DNA of 64,000 nt from Glossina fuscipes (Eukaryota > Arthropoda > Insecta > Diptera > Glossinidae), in NCBI RefSeq assembly GCF_014805625.2, contig NW_023998414.1:2989172-3053171 (forward strand), given 5' to 3'. Shown here one piece after another: positions 22,961-33,591 of the stretch. A model generated the notes under the pieces. The model was not told the DNA's origin. It saw only the letters and a list, made by a program, of their open reading frames with translations, and made no database searches. The translations under genes were made by a program, and so were the position numbers. How positions within the stretch are numbered: position 1 is the first letter of the stretch; every line of letters starts with the position of its first letter.

Positions 22961-24105
22961 TTTTTTTTTGTTATAATAAAAAAACATCACTTAGCGTATT
23001 CCTACAGATATTTCATTCATTTTCAAATCAATATAACTTTTTACTATCAATATTACTTTTACCTTCCCGTTTGCGACAATAAGTTGAGGGTGACCCGGTA
23101 TATTAAGCATCAACGCCAGCTAGTGACAAAAAATTGCGGAGACCTTTTCTATCATCCATTATTTGAATGCTATATGCAAAGTTTAGCTACATTCTGATCA
23201 TGGAAGTATGAAGCAAATACATTAGCGGAAAGGAAACAACAACGTCTCCCGGGTATATATTTTTCCAGACGATCCGTTCTTCGTTCGACTTACTAATGTT
23301 AATAATGACTTTAAACGACTTCGGAGATTTTTTGAGAAAGCAATATTCATTGAATTCCTATACAGTCCCTGGAGAATATTTAATCATATTACGAATACAG
23401 TTGAAAAGTTGAGAAAGAATTCAAATGAAAATCAAAAAAAAAAATCCAAAATAAATTTTCCATATCGTTCACTTAAAAGAAAAGAACGAAAATGAGTTTT
23501 TTCATAATTATGAGCAAAAATCAAGTACACGTAATTTTTGCATATGCGACTGAATTGCGTCCGTCCGTCCATTCAAGTTTTCAAGACACAAATATTGGAA
23601 TTAATTTAACTTTCTTGGAAATGTTCTTTTAGGCGCGAACACCATTGAGTACAATAAATATGAGATCAAAGAGGACGTGTAAGTGGGAGGGGAATGGAAA
23701 GTGGGCGGTGTAAATAATTTTATTTTTTTTTTATAACTTCTTAACGAAATGGAATCAATCAACTTTTGTTTTGTTTTCCCTTTTCTATTAATTATGACAT
23801 AACTCCAGGTCTTCTTTCTTTTCTCTAAAGTGCACATTTTTTTCTAAAGAATTTTTTTAAGACTAGGTTTTTAAATCAATTGACAGATAATTGTGTAAAC
23901 AGACTTAAATAAAAATATTTTACTAAATTTACTAAATTCCCACAAATAAAGGATGTTGTTAAAAAAGAAAATAAAAAATAAAATGAAAAAGAAGAAGAAA
24001 AGTACAGATGCAAAAGAGATATACAAAAAAAATTTTAAAAAACGTAGAAGTTATACACATATTTCACTCTTTTAGTGCGAGCACTCTTTTTTTTTTTTTT
24101 AGTTA

Positions 24106-27100
24106 TTAATCGCGGGCGACTAATTTCTTATGTTTCTTCGCTGCATTTCCGCTAACGGGTTTTTTATGCAAACGTTTGTGATAGCTTTGGGCCAGCGAAT
24201 TAATAATAGAAACCACGAAATAGCACACCATGCCAATTACGAATGTCTCAAAGATACGTGAGAGTAAATTGCCCGCCTCAGCTGGGGTTACATTACGCTG
24301 CCGATGTAAACGTTGTTTTTGATTTTTTAGAAAGCCCTTAAACGGTTCCTGCAGCTTTTTGCCCACTAACGGTAATAAAGCCAACATATCGACAGCTTTT
24401 TCAATTAAAGTCTCATTAAAGGCTATAATAACGAACATCTTTTGTATGTGCATTTTTATAATGGCTTTGCCTATCAAAGTAGCTCCAAAGAATGTCCAAA
24501 ATGGCACCAGAAAGTGACCGCAAGTAATGCCCGCCAAATCGAATAAAGGATTTGGTATCTGAAAAAGAATTTTTTGCGTTTTTTTTTTTTTTTTTCTTTG
24601 TGCAAATTTTAAAAATGTTCTAAAAACTTACACTAGCACAGGCTAAAATGCCGAAGAAACCTATACGTTCGACTACACGTTCCATAAACAATTTACCCTT
24701 ATCCATTAAACTCAAATCCTTATCGTTCTTTTTGGCTTTTAGTGCTTCAAATTCGGCCAATTCTTCAGTATCATCAGGATCGTAACCGGAAAGTCGTGCG
24801 GCTTTGGCCATAAAATATGGTGGCAGTTCACCTAAAGCGGTACCAGCTCCCCAAAGGAAGGCTTCAACACGCACCTTACTCATAATAGCCCAGAGATTCG
24901 GCATTTTCTTCTCGTACGGCTCATCAGGGCAAATAATGCTAAAATGAGAAATTTAAGTCTTTTTTATCTACTGCTTATAATAGCATTGTTTCTTTTTTTT
25001 GTTTTAATAAGCAAACAAGTAAAAGCGTTATGTTCACGTTGGGATGAATGCCACCATCTCAAGCAAATATATATTAAAATAGTATAATAATTAATACCGC
25101 GTCTGTACTAAACTTTAGAGAACACATAGCTCAGTAATTCCCAGCATTGATATACGAATTCCGTCGTTAACAAAAAAAAAAAAAAAANNNNNNNNNNNNN
25201 NNNNNNNNNNNNNNNNNNNNNNNNNNNNNNNNNNNNNNNNNNNNNNNNNNNNNNNNNNNNNNNNNNNNNNNNNNNNNNNNNNNNNNNCAGCTTAATATCA
25301 TTTCGAAATTATTGGGGTTTTGATGACGCCACTTTTATCATTTCCGAAACAGTGGTAAAATCTGAATTTCATGTGTCGATTAAGCAGGGGATTTCAACGA
25401 AAAAAAATACCGGTGAAATTTAGCATTGATTTGAAAAGTGTGATGGCGACGTGTTAAACGACATCGTAACAACGTCGATGCTGTTGAACACGCACTGAAC
25501 ACCTGCGAAGTGTCCTACGTCGGAAAAAATTTTCTTGCCAAGAAATGACTAACAATCTTAAAAATATTAAACAGTAATATATTAACTATTTTGCATTAGA
25601 TCTGCGAAATCTATTTTCCAAATCTGTGTACCGCGTTCCAACTAAAACCGCATTCAATAAAAACTTCAGCGTGTTCCTAATTGAAAGCGTTAAAGTACGA
25701 ATTACCACCGTAACCTTTGGATCAGAACATCAGAGACTATTGTCAGTTTTGTAATCCGCAAAAGAATGTCATAGGGAAGAATATTTGAATCAAATGATGA
25801 ATTCTGCACCACTCGCTCCTTAAAAAACTATTGAAATATTACAAAAGTATTTTGGGGATTAATGGGTGGTCACATCCATCATTCTTTATGTGAACGAATT
25901 AAGTCGTGTTTGTCCCGGGAATTATTGAGCCATAAACGATGTACTATTTACAAGCTCTGCTATAGGTCACAATTTGCTGGCGAATTAGACCCAATTACAT
26001 ATGAAAAAATCTCATGCAATCATGATCATCGCATGGTATGTCAAAGATTCAATTTCTATTCCATTTTCGCCATCATAATTGTTCGGATAGTGGAAGACGC
26101 CCATAAACGGCCATAGCTGAATTGGCTGAGAGCGTTACATTAATTAAGCGGTATGTACTTCATTAATACTGCAAACTTACAGTATTGAACACGTCTGCGA
26201 ACTATTGAATGGAAAATTTTAAGTAAGCGTTTACAAGTTGTCGCCAAAAAAAAATTTTTATGCACGATGTGATTGGCACAATTGCCAACGAAATGAGCAA
26301 AAAAACTAACTAACTGTAAAAGGTGAACGGTGCTGATTGTGGAACTAGCACTTCCCTTGCATTTTTTTTTTTTTCGAGTTTCTTCTTGTTATGTCATTAA
26401 CGGATAGGTTATGGGATTGTCAGGACAACAAAGTCATAACTGACTTGTAAAGTAAACTCAAAAATATCGATGTGCAGTGTTTTAATCCCCTTGTACATTA
26501 GAGAGCGTTGCTTTTTCAAAATCCGAAATTACATACCGGATAAATGCAATAAATTGTTTACGAGTGTGATATTCAAGTTGCTATGTGCTGTCGCTAGCTA
26601 AAATTGAGAGGATCCTAAATACCAAATAGAAAATCAATATTTGGCACGAAGATATTCGATCCCGTTTAACATCGATCGAGTTATTGGATCCTTATTGGGA
26701 CCACAAAACTGCCCAGGATATCCGTTATACAATCCATTAAGTGTAATTGCGCGGAAGTAGTGTGAATGATTACATCACTCATTCTAATTCTTGACTATTG
26801 TATCTTTAATTACATTTGTAAACTCAGCTGGGAGAGTGCTCATCGCTTAGTCGATAGAGTTTAACCATGAAGCTTGATGTGCGACCAATCCTGGGAGACT
26901 TGATTTAAGTGTTCTGAACAGTAAGACAATTATAAAATGATTACCACAGACCAACTCAGAAAATGGAATTACTCCGACCGAAAAAAAGTGAAACGTCATA
27001 TACATACGTACAAGAACTGCAATCTATTTTGCTTCGCAAGCAAATATTTATATAAATTTTTGTCCTAAAAAGTGGCTGTTTAAAATACAACGTAACATAT

Positions 27101-27970
27101 ATAAGGCAATATATGAAGTGATGGTTAGCTTACTTTGGCGTTTAAGAGGAACGCACGTCTTTGTAGTATATTTGCTTGATATGGATGAGAGTATTCATCT
27201 CAATTACAGCAAAGTTTTCTTCTAATTGATTACACTTACTCATCTGGATATGGCGGATTTGGAAAATTCAATGAATTGCATTCATAGGCCGCCAAGGTAA
27301 CGCTGGCTATATGCGGCCCTAAATACAAAATAAATGTATGCAAGCCGGTACCCAAGCCAACCGACGAAAGTATACCTAAACCAGTCCAATATAACACAAA
27401 CCATGTATTATTTTTAAAGAAATCAAAAGCCACTTGATGAGAGCCCGGTGTGTGGTATAAAATGACTACAAAACTAGCTAAAACCATAAATATGGCGAAC
27501 CAAGTCTTTCTTTGCAGTAATCTGTAAAAGAAAATAAATATTTTCGTTTTCCTTAAAGAGAAATGAATTTGATATACTCACTTTTTTCCTAATGTTTTAA
27601 TTAATTCAATTATTTCTAAACTACAATATGTTAAGGTTGGTATGGGACGACGCCATAACACTAACCCTGCCCGTTCGACGCGCTCTCTATCTCTATCCTT
27701 TTGCTGTTTATTATTAAATAATTTAAAGTGAGGTTTCATGTTGTTGGCAGCGGCAGGTCCAATGGCGTTTGGTGGCAAATGTTGTAGTTGTTGTAAGCCA
27801 CCACCGTTTACTTTTTTACTATGTTGAGAAAGGCTAGTCACGCTGCCACTGTTTTTTGTCTTTTGTATTTTTTGTTGATCTACATGATACGGCTGATGTT
27901 GTTGCTGTTGTTGTTGTTTACGCAAACGCGCATTATTCGATTCTTTGTCTTTCTTTGTATGTTGTGACAT
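24106..27970 (-). CDS. Tango5: Vacuole membrane protein 1 (VMP1/TMEM49; fly Tango5), four exons
   Basis: I join 27970-27582, 27521-27240, 24938-24632 and 24558-24106 (1431 nt, 476 residues); all junctions are GT/AG and in frame. The protein is an ER multi-spanning scramblase-type protein of the DedA/VTT family, needed for autophagosome formation, ER contact sites and secretion. The N-terminus is a Gln-rich, variable tail with a polyQ run. Membrane segments include TWFAIFMVLASFVVILYHTP and LGTGLHTFILYLGPHIASVT. The family signature is very strong: PPYPDD-IICPDE across the exon 2/3 join, [40 protein letters not shown] across the exon 3/4 join, ITCGHFLVPFWTFFGATLIG and KAIIKMHIQK. The C-terminus is Lys-rich, as in ER-retained proteins. 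Introns are 60, 2301 and 73 bp. The start ATG follows CAAATAA, and the upstream (TA)n region lacks coding sequence. No lesion. Confidence 0.95.
24939..27239 (-). other. Vmp1 intron 2 with a 100-N assembly gap
   Basis: The 2.3-kb intron contains N 25188-25287, a standard unknown-length gap preceded by a poly(A) run. The sequence after the gap (25310-26780) has higher GC patches and broken open frames that look like old transposon DNA, but I cannot assign a family. Its true length is unknown. Confidence 0.7.
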
Positions 27971-28025
27971 TTATTTGGATACGATTTTTGGTTTCCTTAG
28001 TTCTTGCGATTGTTTATTTGTCTTA

Positions 28026-28085
28026 AATATATATATATATATATATAGATATATATATATATATACATATATATACATACATATA
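28026..28085. repeat. (TA)n / TACATA microsatellite
   Basis: Mostly TA units with GATA and TACATA interruptions, about 55 bp upstream of the Vmp1 start codon. Confidence 0.9.
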
Positions 28086-29268
28086 TTTTGTCGCAAAAAA
28101 TTATTAGTTGAGACCTTATATTAAGATTTGTCTTAACGTTACGGTTTATTCTGTCTTATGCCAAATATTAGGAATAACGTTGTTGTTGGTTTGCTTTATG
28201 GATAGTGTGTCACATAGGGAACTAAATATTAGGAAATAGACGAAAGGTGAAGCTTTATTTAAACATTAAGTCAATGAAATTTTAATAGTACAGAACATCT
28301 GCAGAGATTCCCTTAAGAAAAAAAATCTATATTGTATACGCACTTTAAAACCATAATAAAATCTTAAATTTTTAATTTTTTTCTTTTAATAAAGCGTTAT
28401 AGAATTAGCTCGTTTATATATAAACCCCTACTGATAAGAAATGCAGGCTAAAATATGAAAAACAGGTGAGCAACGACAGCGCAATGATTACTGAACTTTG
28501 TTACACACGACGTAGTCAACACATTAATATAATAAAAGAAACCTTAAAAATCGTTAGGGTGAACTCTTTGGATGATAATATATTAACGCTTCATACCCTA
28601 ATATTGCACCATTCATTTGAGGGGAACTTTAATTTAATAGATATACACCAGCAAACAATTCATTAAGTTTTTTAATTTTTCGTATGTAAACATTAATTTT
28701 TACAAAAAAAAAATATACCATGCGTTTTACAGCAACAAATACAGCTATAAAATGCTCAGCAAATTTAACGCATGATCTTTCAACACCAATAAAAATTCAA
28801 CAGAACTTTAATAAACAAACAAAAACAAAATAACGAGATGAAAAGCCATAGAGAAAGAGAGAGAGACAGAATAGAGCATTAATTCCAAATGTGTTAAACT
28901 AAGTTTTTTGTTGGCAGCACTTCACGACAAACGTGCAGCGTTGTAAAAAAATCTCAAAGAGAAGAAAAATTTGTCCATTATTGTATATGAATAATTACAC
29001 GTTTTTAATAAAATTAATAAAAGAACACTTTCCGGTATGAATTAAAAGATTTGTACATATTTTTACTTATTTCTAATACATTCTTAGTAATTTGTTTCTC
29101 CTTTACTCATTGCTTTTATTTTAACTTTTATTTTCTTTGTCTTTATGGTACGGTTTACCTTTGATTTGTAAACTTGGAAAATTTTGTAAGTATTTTTAAA
29201 GATATAACCAAATATTTTTAATTCTTTCAAAGAGATATTCAATTTAATTTTAATTAAACATTTTCCAA

Positions 29269-29373
29269 TTACTCTTCTTTACACAGTTGACAAATTCTCA
29301 TTTGATGATTAAAAAAATACTTAACATCTGAGTTAGGTGGGAATCGATTACAGTGAACACACATAGGAAGCAT
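29269..29373 (-). CDS. Candidate 34-residue zinc-ribbon microprotein or last exon
   Basis: On the minus strand ATG (29373) to TAA (29269) encodes 34 residues. It has two CxxC pairs, MCVHC and ICQLC, 19 residues apart, with RFPPNSDVKYFFNHQMR between them, ending KEE. Such a pattern binds zinc in many ribbon and GATA-like folds. The frame is open for about 16 codons upstream before an in-frame TGA, so this could also be the last exon of a longer gene. I recognise no family. The ordered CxxC spacing in such a short frame is why I list it; chance is not excluded. Confidence 0.4.
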   Translation of the reverse strand: MLPMCVHCNRFPPNSDVKYFFNHQMRICQLCKEE

Positions 29374-30031
29374 GCTTACGTCAAATAGAATTGCAATAAA
29401 AATGAAGTTCGAAAACAGAAATACATTTCAAAGCACTAGTGAGCGTTAAATAGTTATGTGTTAATAACATGATTGGCAACGCTTAATGTATATCAAAAAG
29501 GAGTTACAATTAATGGAATCAATTATACATTTTCGCAAATTATCGCACATATCAAAATTTTAATCGGATGCACATTATTTTTAAGCAGCACGCTTGCTTT
29601 CATGCACTATGAAAGCCTCATTTCAATCCAAATACTGCTTGGAATGTAATCTTTTCTACGTATACATTCTCCAATTTAATAATATTGAAGTATAAATTAC
29701 GTTTTACTATTGCACAATGAGTATAATTTTATTTATCTAACTAACGATCGGATAATTATTAAAAAGTTTTGATAATAAGCAGCAAGATATTTTAGCTAAT
29801 GTTGGCAGTATTGAATTCTGTTGTTTTCTATTAAAGACAGAGTTGTTTCAAAATGTAATTATAGCATTGCCTTTAGTAAACAAAAATTGGTAAAACAAAC
29901 TCTTTTTTGCCAGATTTATTTTTACTTTTTGATGCGACTTTATTTCTTTTCTATTAATATATAAGTCTTATTGAAAAAATTTCTCCATTTTAGGTGGAAG
30001 ATAACACGTTTTCTCTCGTTATTTTTAAGTC

Positions 30032-31261
30032 ATGGAAACGGAACCATCTTTTCCAGATGGATCGGCGGTCTCTGCAGCCGACAATTCTGGTGGTACAGAA
30101 TTGAATCAACCAATGGATACAGAACAGCCTGCACATAATGATTCATCTTTAATGAATAATGAATCAACAAATATGAAAGAATCCAGCAGCGGTCCGATTG
30201 GCGAGCAAATGGATACCCAGAATCCTGGCGATATATCTTCGCAAGAAACTCCCGCTTCTTCGAGCGATTCTTTGCCGATTACTGGTAATGCTGCTGTTAA
30301 TTGTGGTGCATCAGAAACTAATCAAGAGAACTTGGCTACTTTAGCAGCTGTTTCTACTGGTAATTTATCCGTACCTACAGACACTAACTCTGCAAATCAG
30401 CCTTTAGAGGCTTCAGTTTCCAAGTCAGAAAAATCAACTGACAAAACTCCTTTGCCTCTTGTATCTAACACTTCAATGAATCTGAAAACACCTCAAGATG
30501 AAGAAGATGTGAAATGGCATACTGTAGGCATATTTAATGGTTTATCTACGACTGTCAATAACTACATAGATAATTTAGAATGGAATTCATCAGGCTTTAA
30601 TCTAAATTCGGACAATTTACCAGATTTGTCAAAATACCAACGTATTAATCTAGAACCCGGCACAGCCTACCGTTTTCGTATCAGAGCTATTAATTCGGTG
30701 GGTGCGAGTGAATGGAGTGAAATTTCCAGTTTTAAAACATGTTTACCCGGTTTTCCGGGAGCTCCTTCTGCAATTAAAATATCGAAATCATCGGAGGGTG
30801 CCCATTTAACTTGGGAACCGCCCCCGAGCTGCATGAGTTCTAATGAAATCGTAGAATATTCCGTTTATTTGGCCGTTAAATCAAATAAAGAAAAAGAAGG
30901 CAAAGCTAGCCAACGTATGCCGGCGCAATTAGCTTTCGTACGTGTTTATGTGGGCGCAGCTAATCAGTGCACTGTTTCTCACATTTCATTGGCACAAGCT
31001 CACGTGGATTGCTCTAATAAACCGGCTATAATATTTCGAATTGCAGCACGTAATGAAAAGGGCTATGGACCGGCCACTCAAGTCAGGTGGCTGCAGGATC
31101 CGGTACAAGGTTTAAACGCCACTGGTCTGGGACAAGGTAGTTTACTTTCACCTACACGGATAAAACCAGAATTAGGAGGTGCATCACCCAGCAAACGGTT
31201 TAAAGCAGCCACTGGAGCTGCACCAAATCGCTTAATGCTACCGCCAGGAGCTGAAAATTAG
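30032..31261 (+). CDS. Hcf: Host cell factor C-terminal region (HCF-1 C subunit, tandem fibronectin III)
   Basis: The 409-residue frame is the C-terminal end of HCF, a chromatin co-regulator that bridges transcription factors and histone-modifying complexes. Residues 1-155 are acidic and Ser/Thr/Asn-rich. Residues about 160-236 are the first Fn3 repeat (WHTVGIFNG, LEPGTAYRFRIRAINSVGAS, SEISSFKTCLPGFPGAPSAI) and about 240-354 the second (GAHLTWEPPPS, VEYSVYLAVKS, PAQLAFVRVYVG, KPAIIFRIAARNEKGYGPA, TQVRWLQ). The tail has a basic SPSKRFK, a likely nuclear signal. Full HCF has an N-terminal Kelch propeller, which is not found on this strand in the 30 kb upstream. Two in-frame TAA codons precede ATG 30032, which favours a start here, but acceptors at TTTTTAAG (30029) or TTTTCCAG (30055) could make it an internal exon. 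A separate C-terminal gene, a scrambled assembly, or very distant exons all remain possible. Confidence 0.9.
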   Translation: METEPSFPDGSAVSAADNSGGTELNQPMDTEQPAHNDSSLMNNESTNMKESSSGPIGEQMDTQNPGDISSQETPASSSDSLPITGNAAVNCGASETNQENLATLAAVSTGNLSVPTDTNSANQPLEASVSKSEKSTDKTPLPLVSNTSMNLKTPQDEEDVKWHTVGIFNGLSTTVNNYIDNLEWNSSGFNLNSDNLPDLSKYQRINLEPGTAYRFRIRAINSVGASEWSEISSFKTCLPGFPGAPSAIKISKSSEGAHLTWEPPPSCMSSNEIVEYSVYLAVKSNKEKEGKASQRMPAQLAFVRVYVGAANQCTVSHISLAQAHVDCSNKPAIIFRIAARNEKGYGPATQVRWLQDPVQGLNATGLGQGSLLSPTRIKPELGGASPSKRFKAATGAAPNRLMLPPGAEN

Positions 31262-31563
31262 TTACTAAGCTGATAGATTATCGATTAAGAATAACATTTC
31301 GTTCTATTTTACTTCTTATTGAGAATTGATTAACTTTCTTTTTTATATTTGTTTACTTGCGTACCGAAATAGTTTTTACAAAAGCAGGAAATCTTAAAAA
31401 AATTAAATCGGGATAACGGAAAAGACAAGTGTTTTCGCTAACCAAAATTACAATTTTTGTGGTTAAATGCAATAATTATTGATGATTAAACAGCTTTTTT
31501 AATTTTCTTTACAATTGAGATATTTTTCTAAACCATCTGTAATTAAGAGAAAATTGAGAATAC

Positions 31564-31569
31564 AATAAA
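31564..31569 (+). terminator. Candidate poly(A) signal for Hcf
   Basis: AATAAA, about 300 nt after the Hcf stop codon. Confidence 0.4.
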
Positions 31570-31630
31570 TATTTCAAATACCAATCCATAAACGAAATAA
31601 CTTTACCTTCTATGAGTTGCAATTGTTTAT

Positions 31631-31836
31631 CTAAATTTCGTCTAACAACATTCTGCTTTCGTTCGTTAAGCAATAATCAGGATCATATGTCAAAAAGACG
31701 GCATTATGCGCTGGTATATCATCATTTAAGGCGATTCCACACACGGCCGCTGTTAATAAGCAAACGGTAAAACGTACCGCCACATTCAAATTGCAATAAT
31801 TCGCTAATAGAAGCTCCAATACTTTAATAGAACTTA
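31631..31836 (-). other. Exon-like open frame, unknown protein
   Basis: On the minus strand a frame runs from about SSIKVLELLLANYC to LDEI and a TAG. The middle, NVAVRFTVCLLTAAVCGIAL then NDDIPAHNAVFLTYDPDYC, has protein-like composition with a helix and a mixed loop. A TGA lies two codons upstream of SSIKV, and a weak acceptor (GATTAAG) adjoins. It could be a terminal exon of an unseen minus-strand gene. I do not recognise it. Confidence 0.3.
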
Positions 31837-32058
31837 ATCAATATATCAACGGGATCAAGGTCGAAACATAATAAAAAAATAAAAAAAAAAAATTGTAAAC
31901 GCTTATAATACCGTCGTTGCGAATTCTACAACAACAATTAAATTTTTGGTAACCTATTAGTGGAGCTTTTAAATCTTCTCTGAAAAGACTCATAAATTTA
32001 TATACTTAATATATCCAAATGAAACAAATTACGCAGTACATTGCATTTAATTTAAATT

Positions 32059-33271
32059 TTAAGCTGCACCACGTTCATAATAATGTCGAACAGCGTCTTC
32101 GAAAACTGCACCCACAGTACGCTTACCCCAAATTTGACTTTTATCACGTTTAGCATGACACGGATTTTAACATCAGCTTTTGCGTTTTCATCACTTTGAT
32201 TAGTTTCCTTTGTCGCACTATTCCCCTCATCAACTTGCTTTAACGACTCAAAATTTAGAGCAATTGTATTAGCAGAAGTTCGCATTAACTTATGATTTTT
32301 TTTAACTTGTTGTGGTGAAGCTTTCTTCTCAGTGCTTTCGTCTTCATTTGAACAAGCGTCGGAACTAGAATCATCGATACTAAAATCTGAATCGGCATCG
32401 ATGTTGTTTGTTAAATGCCCTTTTCCCTTTTTGCGTCCATTTTCGTCTGCACCGACTTTTTCATCTTCATCTGAGCATTTACGCTTCCTATAAGCTCTAT
32501 TGGGAGCAGCTTTAGCTGATTTTATGGGTTTGTAAGAAATTTGTTCGGTATTAGTATTGTATGACGTCGTTTCCTGAGGTTCTAATTCTAATTTTTTTAT
32601 TGGTTTGTCGGTTCCAAGTTTTTGCTCGTACAAATGGCGATAGAAACCATCCAAGTCTCTTTGCTAAGTTACATCGCCGACATTTTCCAGGTAATCATCG
32701 CGTTTACTCTGTTCTTCTAATTTGCGCATTTCCTCCAATTTTTTACGATATGTGGTGGTAACAAACGATTCTTTATCCTTAAATTTTCCCCCCTCGGCTT
32801 CACGCTCCTTCTGCACTTGTCTTTCGATGCATAATTCATGTTCTAATTTTCTTTTTTCCTTACTTCCTATTAATTTCATAATATATTTGGCTTGCTTCGG
32901 TTCACGACGTTTTGCTAGTTGTTCTTCTGTTCGCTTATTCTCCATGTCATCATATAATTCGTCGTATTGGAATATTGTGGGATTTTCTGCTAAAGCTTTT
33001 TTCAGTACAGAACGGGCAAAGCGCCTTTTCATTGCGCTGGGACCGCTAGGACCTATTGCAAGATTGTTCTTTCTTAATTTCGGTGGACTTCCACTGCCAT
33101 CTTGTGATTCGGAACTACTGCTTTCATCGAATATGGAAGGTTTTACAATTTCTTTCGTCAACACCGAATTCTTCTGCTGATTAGGCAGGATAAGTCTATA
33201 CCTAAAGAAGAGATAAAATTAAAAACATTTAATTTCTTAAAAAATAAAATTTTTTCTCACTGCTTTGACAT
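32059..33271 (-). CDS. NSRP1: NSRP1-like nuclear speckle splicing regulator, interrupted by in-frame TAG and a frame change
   Basis: Exon 1 (33271-33261) gives MSK plus CA; a 59-bp intron (GTGAGA...TTTAG) joins it to 33201, restoring MSKQYRLILPNQQKN, the conserved start of NSRP1/CCDC55 proteins (QYGLILP type). The core follows: KKALAENPTIFQYDELYDDM, KYIMKLIGSKEKRKLEHE, EAEGGKFKDKESFVTTTYRK and the coiled LEEMRKLEEQSKRDDYLE. At 32664-32666, after 182 codons, TAG replaces what is Lys in relatives (DVT-stop-QRDLDGFYRHLYE; family DVTKQKDL.GFYRHL), and the next base is C. The same frame then stays open, Ser/Lys/acidic-rich, to 32052. The natural charged end, IWGKRTVGAVFEDAVRHYYE, is in another frame ending at TAA 32059, so a slip lies near 32150-32169. 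The family binds nuclear speckles and alters splice-site choice. The intact intron argues against a retrocopy; nonsense mutation, sequence error or readthrough are open. Confidence 0.85.
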
Positions 33272-33448
33272 ATTTGTTGTATTGGTTAGTTGCAGCTGAT
33301 TTTTAATTAACTATCAATAAAGTTTCTGGTGCAGCGCATAGCACAGGATTGTTAATTTTATAAGAGAGAGAGAGTGCATATAACAAATCATGCTAACAAT
33401 ACTTGAATATAATATTCTTGGCCTGCTTTTTGAATGTTGCGAGAGTCA

Positions 33449-33591
33449 AAACAAATGAATTGCCAATGTGGACACAAAGTTCGTTGTCTGAGCATGTACT
33501 TCAACTAAAACCTGTTGTTTGGATTTGCGATCAACGCCATCCGCCTGAATGGCAAGAGTCCCGACGTTCAACTCATGCATAATACCTATGG
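33449..33591 (-). other. Exon-like open frame after a good acceptor, unknown protein
   Basis: On the minus strand TCTCCCCATAG is followed by a frame giving MHELNVGTLAIQADGVDRKS, KQQVLVEVHAQTTNFVSTLA and a TGA. The acceptor and the balanced composition make it exon-like. No upstream partner exon was found and I do not recognise the protein. Confidence 0.3.

Larger units (their letters stand above)
19170..24105. other. Intergenic region Rph to Vmp1 (convergent 3' ends)
   Basis: Both flanking genes end here. It holds a poly(A) signal for Rph, a CT microsatellite, the 3' end of a non-LTR element with an RNase H domain, a histone H2A pseudogene and a mariner relic. Segments 19660-20340, 21720-22660 and 22960-24105 show nothing I can name beyond AT-rich runs. 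Confidence 0.7.
27971..30031. other. Intergenic region Vmp1 to Hcf
   Basis: Vmp1 (-) and the Hcf ORF (+) diverge here. A TA/TACATA microsatellite lies at 28026-28085 next to the Vmp1 start. A small ORF on the minus strand is at 29269-29373. TTTCTCCATTTTAG at about 29981-29993 is a plausible splice acceptor 38 bp before the Hcf ORF. I see no Kelch-type coding sequence anywhere in it. Confidence 0.6.

Noticed and set aside
26836..26905. tRNA-like sequence with GCTTAGTCGATAGAG
   Set aside because: It has an A-box-like word, but the B-box position reads GCGACCAATCC and the arms do not pair, so I do not call a tRNA or SINE.
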